DNA of 8,012 nt, taken from the NCBI GenBank assembly GCA_029266795.1, contig JAQSWE010000109.1, positions 1 through 8,012 of the forward strand, given 5' to 3'. Below the pieces are notes generated by a model. That model was not told the origin of the DNA, did not search any database, and saw only the letters and a program-made list of their open reading frames with translations. Shown piece by piece: positions 5,172 to 8,012 of this stretch. Position 1 is the stretch's first letter. Each line of letters starts with the position of its first letter. Source of the DNA: Alphaproteobacteria bacterium. Lineage in GTDB: Bacteria; Pseudomonadota; Alphaproteobacteria; Micavibrionales; UBA2020. The position numbers and the translations under genes were made by a program.

Positions 5172-6086
5172 TCAGCCAGATACCTGCTTGGACGGTTTGC
5201 TGTCCGGCCAGCGGTTGTGAATCCACAGCCATTGTTCGGGGCGTTCGCGAATCCACGCCTCCAGATGCCGGTTCACCTCGGTCATGATGCGGCGGTAATC
5301 GGCGTCGCGGTCGCCGGTGTCGATGGCGGGTATCGATTTATCAATCGTGATGCGAAACCGCGCGCCCTGCAGGCGTTCCACCCGCAAGGGGCATAACCCG
5401 CAGCCGACCCGTACGGCGAATTGCGCCACACCCGGCGCCGTCATCGCATCGCGGCCAAAGAACGGGATCGCCAGGCCTTCGTTCATTTTCTGGTCGACAA
5501 GAATGCCGAGGGATTCTTTTTTACGCAGGGCCGCGAGGATTTCGCGCGCGCCCTCCGCCCCCTTCGCAATCTGCCCCGCCGAGCCGCCCTCGCGCCGCGC
5601 ATGGCGGAGCAACCCGTCCACATAAGGGTTGTTGGGCTTGCGGTAAACGACATGCAGCGGCATGTTGATCCGCTTGGCGCATAGTGGCGGGATTTCCCAA
5701 TTGGCCAGATGCCCGCCGAAGAATATGGCGGGCTTGCCGCTTGCCAGCACATCGCGCGCGTTTTCCATGCCCGCGAGATCGACGCGGTCGGCAATTTTTT
5801 TCAGGTGCGGGTATTCGGCGATAACACGGCCGAGATTGTCCCACATGCCCGCAACAATCTCTTTTTTTTCCACATCTGTTTTTTCCGGCATGGCGAGGGC
5901 AAGGTTGCGATAGGCCGTGCGCGTGACGCCAAGGCGCGGGCCGAGGCGGCGCATAATCCAGCCGCCGAGATCGGAAGCGGCGTCGAGCGGCAGCATGGCG
6001 AAGAAACCGTAGATAAAATACGCGCCCGCCGTTTCAAAGGCGTAGCGCACCTTTTTGGCGAAGGGCAGCGGCCGTACGCGCGTCAT
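5172..6086 (-). CDS. lpxL: LpxL/LpxM-type lipid A secondary acyltransferase (LPLAT superfamily)
   Basis: A 304-residue inner-membrane acyltransferase that transfers a fatty acyl chain from acyl-ACP to a hydroxyacyl chain of (Kdo2-)lipid IVA. The N-terminal hydrophobic stretch at about 16-46 is the likely membrane anchor. The catalytic HX4E motif is in GGHLANWEI (His 126, Glu 131). Further family blocks are YRKPNNP at 148-154, VDQKMNEGLAIPFFG at 197-211, APGVAQFAVRVG at 217-228 and the family C-terminal block PEQWLWIHNRWP at 283-294. Length fits the family (about 300). The start at 6086 is chosen because its ATG overlaps the lpxK stop by ATGA. A frame beginning at 6146 would run 60 bases into lpxK. 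The coding strand has a run of eight A (5869-5862) at codons 73-75. The symbol is provisional, because sequence alone does not say which chain or position is acylated. Confidence 0.9.
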   Translation of the reverse strand: MTRVRPLPFAKKVRYAFETAGAYFIYGFFAMLPLDAASDLGGWIMRRLGPRLGVTRTAYRNLALAMPEKTDVEKKEIVAGMWDNLGRVIAEYPHLKKIADRVDLAGMENARDVLASGKPAIFFGGHLANWEIPPLCAKRINMPLHVVYRKPNNPYVDGLLRHARREGGSAGQIAKGAEGAREILAALRKKESLGILVDQKMNEGLAIPFFGRDAMTAPGVAQFAVRVGCGLCPLRVERLQGARFRITIDKSIPAIDTGDRDADYRRIMTEVNRHLEAWIRERPEQWLWIHNRWPDSKPSKQVSG

Positions 6087-7087
6087 GTCCAGTTTTTCCG
6101 AAGCTGCGCGGCGATGCATTCCAGCATGCCGGCAGAATCCTGCCATTGCAGGTGGACGGTGAATTTGCGCACTTTCGCGCGCAAGGCCGATGGCAGGCGC
6201 ACATGGTCTTTCGCGGTCGTCACGATGATGGCGTTCTTCGCCTCCGCCGCCGCAACCAGTTCCTGCAAGTCTTCCTCGACATAGGCGAAGTGGTCGGGAT
6301 AGCTGCCCCAGCCTTCCAACATCGCGCCCGCCGCGATCAGGCTGTCGCGGAATTTTTCGGGCCGCCCGATGCCGGCGAAGGCAAAGACGGGCTTGCCGAA
6401 CAGGTCGGGGTTTTCGGCGTCGGGACGCAGCGACGCGTAGAACACGGGAATGTCGTTATGCTTGCGGATTTCATCCGCTACACCCGCCTTATCTTCACCC
6501 ACAATCACGGCGGCGTGCGCGCGCGCGAGGCCCTTGGCGATATCTTCGCGCAAGGGGCCGGCTGGCATGATTTTGCCGTTGCCGAAACCGACCGTGCCGT
6601 CGATCACCACCAGCGCAAAATCCTTGTGGATGCTGGGGTTCTGGTAGCCGTCATCCATGATGATGATGGTGGCGCCGGTATCGATGGCAGCCTGCGCGCC
6701 GAGCGGGCGGGATGTTGCGACCCAAGTGGGCGCTTTTTCGACGAGCAGCAGCGCTTCGTCGCCGACATCGGCGGCAGTATCACGGCCGGGTGAAACCTGC
6801 AGCGGCCCCTCTTCCTCCCCGCCATAGCCGCGCGTGAGGATATGAGGATTGTAGCCCGCATCCTGCAGCAGCGTGACGAGAGACATGACGACGGGCGTTT
6901 TCCCCGCGCCGCCGGTCGTGAGGTTGCCGACGCAAATGACGGGACGCGCGAGCGGCACGGGATAATAAAAATCAAACCGTTTTTCGACGACCCAGCCATA
7001 GAGTTTACCGACCGGCGCGAGCAGTTTCGCGGCGAGCTTCCATTTCGGCTGTGTCTGGTCGTACCAGAAGGGCGGCGCGCGCATCAT
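6083..7087 (-). CDS. lpxK: LpxK, tetraacyldisaccharide 4'-kinase
   Basis: LpxK phosphorylates the 4' position of the tetraacyl disaccharide 1-phosphate to give lipid IVA, on the inner face of the inner membrane. The 334 residues match the family length. Motifs in order: APPFWYD at the N-terminus; Walker A (P-loop) GNLTTGGAGKTP at 54-65; RGYGG at 86-90; the catalytic/Mg-binding DDGYQNP at 145-151; PAGPLRE at 175-181; FAFAGIGRPEKF at 235-246; and TTAKDHVRLP at 290-299. All signature residues are intact. Two adjacent ATG codons are possible (7087 and 7084). The first overlaps the waaA stop as ATGA and the second as TGATG, so coupling to waaA holds either way. The gene lies between waaA and the acyltransferase, a standard alphaproteobacterial lipid A order. 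Confidence 0.97.
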   Translation of the reverse strand: MMRAPPFWYDQTQPKWKLAAKLLAPVGKLYGWVVEKRFDFYYPVPLARPVICVGNLTTGGAGKTPVVMSLVTLLQDAGYNPHILTRGYGGEEEGPLQVSPGRDTAADVGDEALLLVEKAPTWVATSRPLGAQAAIDTGATIIIMDDGYQNPSIHKDFALVVIDGTVGFGNGKIMPAGPLREDIAKGLARAHAAVIVGEDKAGVADEIRKHNDIPVFYASLRPDAENPDLFGKPVFAFAGIGRPEKFRDSLIAAGAMLEGWGSYPDHFAYVEEDLQELVAAAEAKNAIIVTTAKDHVRLPSALRAKVRKFTVHLQWQDSAGMLECIAAQLRKNWT

Positions 7088-8012
7088 GAGGCCACCACCA
7101 GTTTTTCGAGATAGGGGTCGAGCATCGAGGCGAGCGCCTGCGCGGCGACAGATTTTTCTGCCGTAAGCTCTCGCGCATTTGCACCCAGCTGCGCGAAATT
7201 CTCGGGCGATGCCAGCGCCTCGGCCAGCTTCGTTTTCAGCTCTGCCGCGTCGCGCACTTGCACCGCCGCCTGCGCGTTCAGGAAATCTTCGTTGATGGTG
7301 ATGAAGTTGTACATCTGCGGCCCGTAGAAAATCGTGCAGCCGAGCTGCCCCGGTTCGATCGGGTTATGGCCGCCGATATCGGCGAAGCTGCCACCGACGA
7401 CGACGGTCTTGCACAGGCGGTAGAACAGGCCGAGTTCGCCCATGGTATCGGCAATGTAAATATCCCGCGCAATATCGCCCCGCGAGCGCAAGGATGCGGC
7501 GAGTGATTGCTGTTTCGCGATATCCAGCACATCCGGCCCGCGCGGTGCATGGCGCGGGACGATGATGGTCAACAGATCGGGGAATTGCGCGCGCAAAGCC
7601 ACATGGGTGTCGATAGCGATCTGCTCTTCACCCGCATGGGTGCTGGCCCAGAGAATGGTTTTGCGGCCCGCCACTTGCGCTTTCATCTCGGCGAGTTTCG
7701 CATCGTCGACAGGCAAGGGTGCGGCTGCATATTTGACGTTCGCCGCGACGCGCACGTTTTTCGCGCCGAGTTGTTCGAGCCGCTGTGCCTCGCCCGCGTT
7801 CTGCGCAAGGCAGAGGTCGAAGAGGGAAAGAATTTCGGCGATGGCACCCTTCGCCCATTTCCAGCGCTTGAAGCTTGCCTCCGACATGCGCGCATTCATC
7901 AGCACGGCGGGAATGCCGCGCGACTTTACGCCCTGCAGCATGTTCGGCCAGAATTCGGATTCCGACCAGACGACGAAATCGGGATGCCAGTGGTCGAGGA
8001 AAGTCGCAACCC
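7084..8012 (-). CDS. waaA: WaaA/KdtA, Kdo transferase (5' end outside window)
   Basis: A GT30-family glycosyltransferase that adds one or two Kdo sugars from CMP-Kdo to lipid IVA at the inner membrane. About 308 residues are visible of a usual 420-430, so the N-terminal anchor and part of the first Rossmann domain are missing. The frame is open to the window edge and begins VATFLDHWHPDFVVWSESEF, the family block in which the Glu of SESEFWP is conserved. Later blocks are NARMSEASFKRW, AQNAGEAQRLEQLGAKNV, ILWASTHAGEE, PRHAPRG and the nucleotide-sugar-binding GGSFADIGGHNPIEPGQLG followed by YGPQMYNF. An internal ATG at 7941 is not the real start, because homologous sequence continues upstream of it. 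The stop overlaps lpxK. The number of Kdo residues added cannot be told from sequence. Confidence 0.97.
   Translation of the reverse strand, partial: VATFLDHWHPDFVVWSESEFWPNMLQGVKSRGIPAVLMNARMSEASFKRWKWAKGAIAEILSLFDLCLAQNAGEAQRLEQLGAKNVRVAANVKYAAAPLPVDDAKLAEMKAQVAGRKTILWASTHAGEEQIAIDTHVALRAQFPDLLTIIVPRHAPRGPDVLDIAKQQSLAASLRSRGDIARDIYIADTMGELGLFYRLCKTVVVGGSFADIGGHNPIEPGQLGCTIFYGPQMYNFITINEDFLNAQAAVQVRDAAELKTKLAEALASPENFAQLGANARELTAEKSVAAQALASMLDPYLEKLVVAS

Noticed and set aside
6087..6146. Longer acyltransferase start at 6146.
   Set aside because: It would extend 60 bases into lpxK with a Cys/His-rich, non-family N-terminus. The ATG at 6086 overlaps the lpxK stop in the usual way.

Overview
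The window is ordinary-looking chromosome of an alphaproteobacterium. It is GC-rich, codes densely, and has UvrA and lipid A enzymes typical of that class. I cannot place it below class level. Rhodospirillales-like or Micavibrionales-like lineages are possible, but nothing here decides it.

Layout from left to right. (1) Positions 2-1423, plus strand: the C-terminal half of uvrA, cut by the window edge. (2) Positions 1424-1846, a gap with no established gene. It holds a 121-bp palindromic repeat built from CCGGC-GAAA-GCCGG hairpins, then an AT-rich island with a likely promoter and a perfect inverted repeat. (3) Positions 1847-2671, plus strand: an unrecognised 274-residue protein with a long Gly/Ala-rich hydrophobic core, ending at a strong intrinsic terminator. 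(4) Positions 2740-3530, minus strand: a two-gene ArsR-type regulator and SRPBCC (AHSA1-like) unit. It is driven by a fully consensus promoter with a perfect inverted repeat between the -35 and -10 boxes, and the mRNA is probably leaderless. (5) Positions 3567-3696: a short AT-rich gap with a promoter-like sequence and a ribosome-binding site on the plus strand but no gene behind them. (6) Positions 3697-5084, minus strand: two overlapping genes for unrecognised cytoplasmic proteins that appear to be diverged tandem paralogues of each other. (7) Positions 5172-8012, minus strand: a lipid A operon read right to left as waaA (5' end off the window), lpxK and an LpxL-type late acyltransferase, joined by ATGA overlaps.

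How the genes work together. WaaA adds Kdo to lipid IVA, LpxK makes lipid IVA by adding the 4'-phosphate, and the LpxL-type enzyme adds a secondary acyl chain, so the operon supplies consecutive steps of Kdo2-lipid A synthesis at the inner membrane. The ArsR/SRPBCC pair looks like a self-regulated small-ligand or stress module. UvrA belongs to nucleotide excision repair and is unrelated to its neighbours.

I do not see a clear new defence, mobile or biosynthetic system. The items most worth a second look are the tandem paralogue pair (3697-5084), the hydrophobic orphan protein (1847-2671), the ArsR promoter/operator with leaderless start (3528-3566), and the covarying hairpin repeat (1431-1551).
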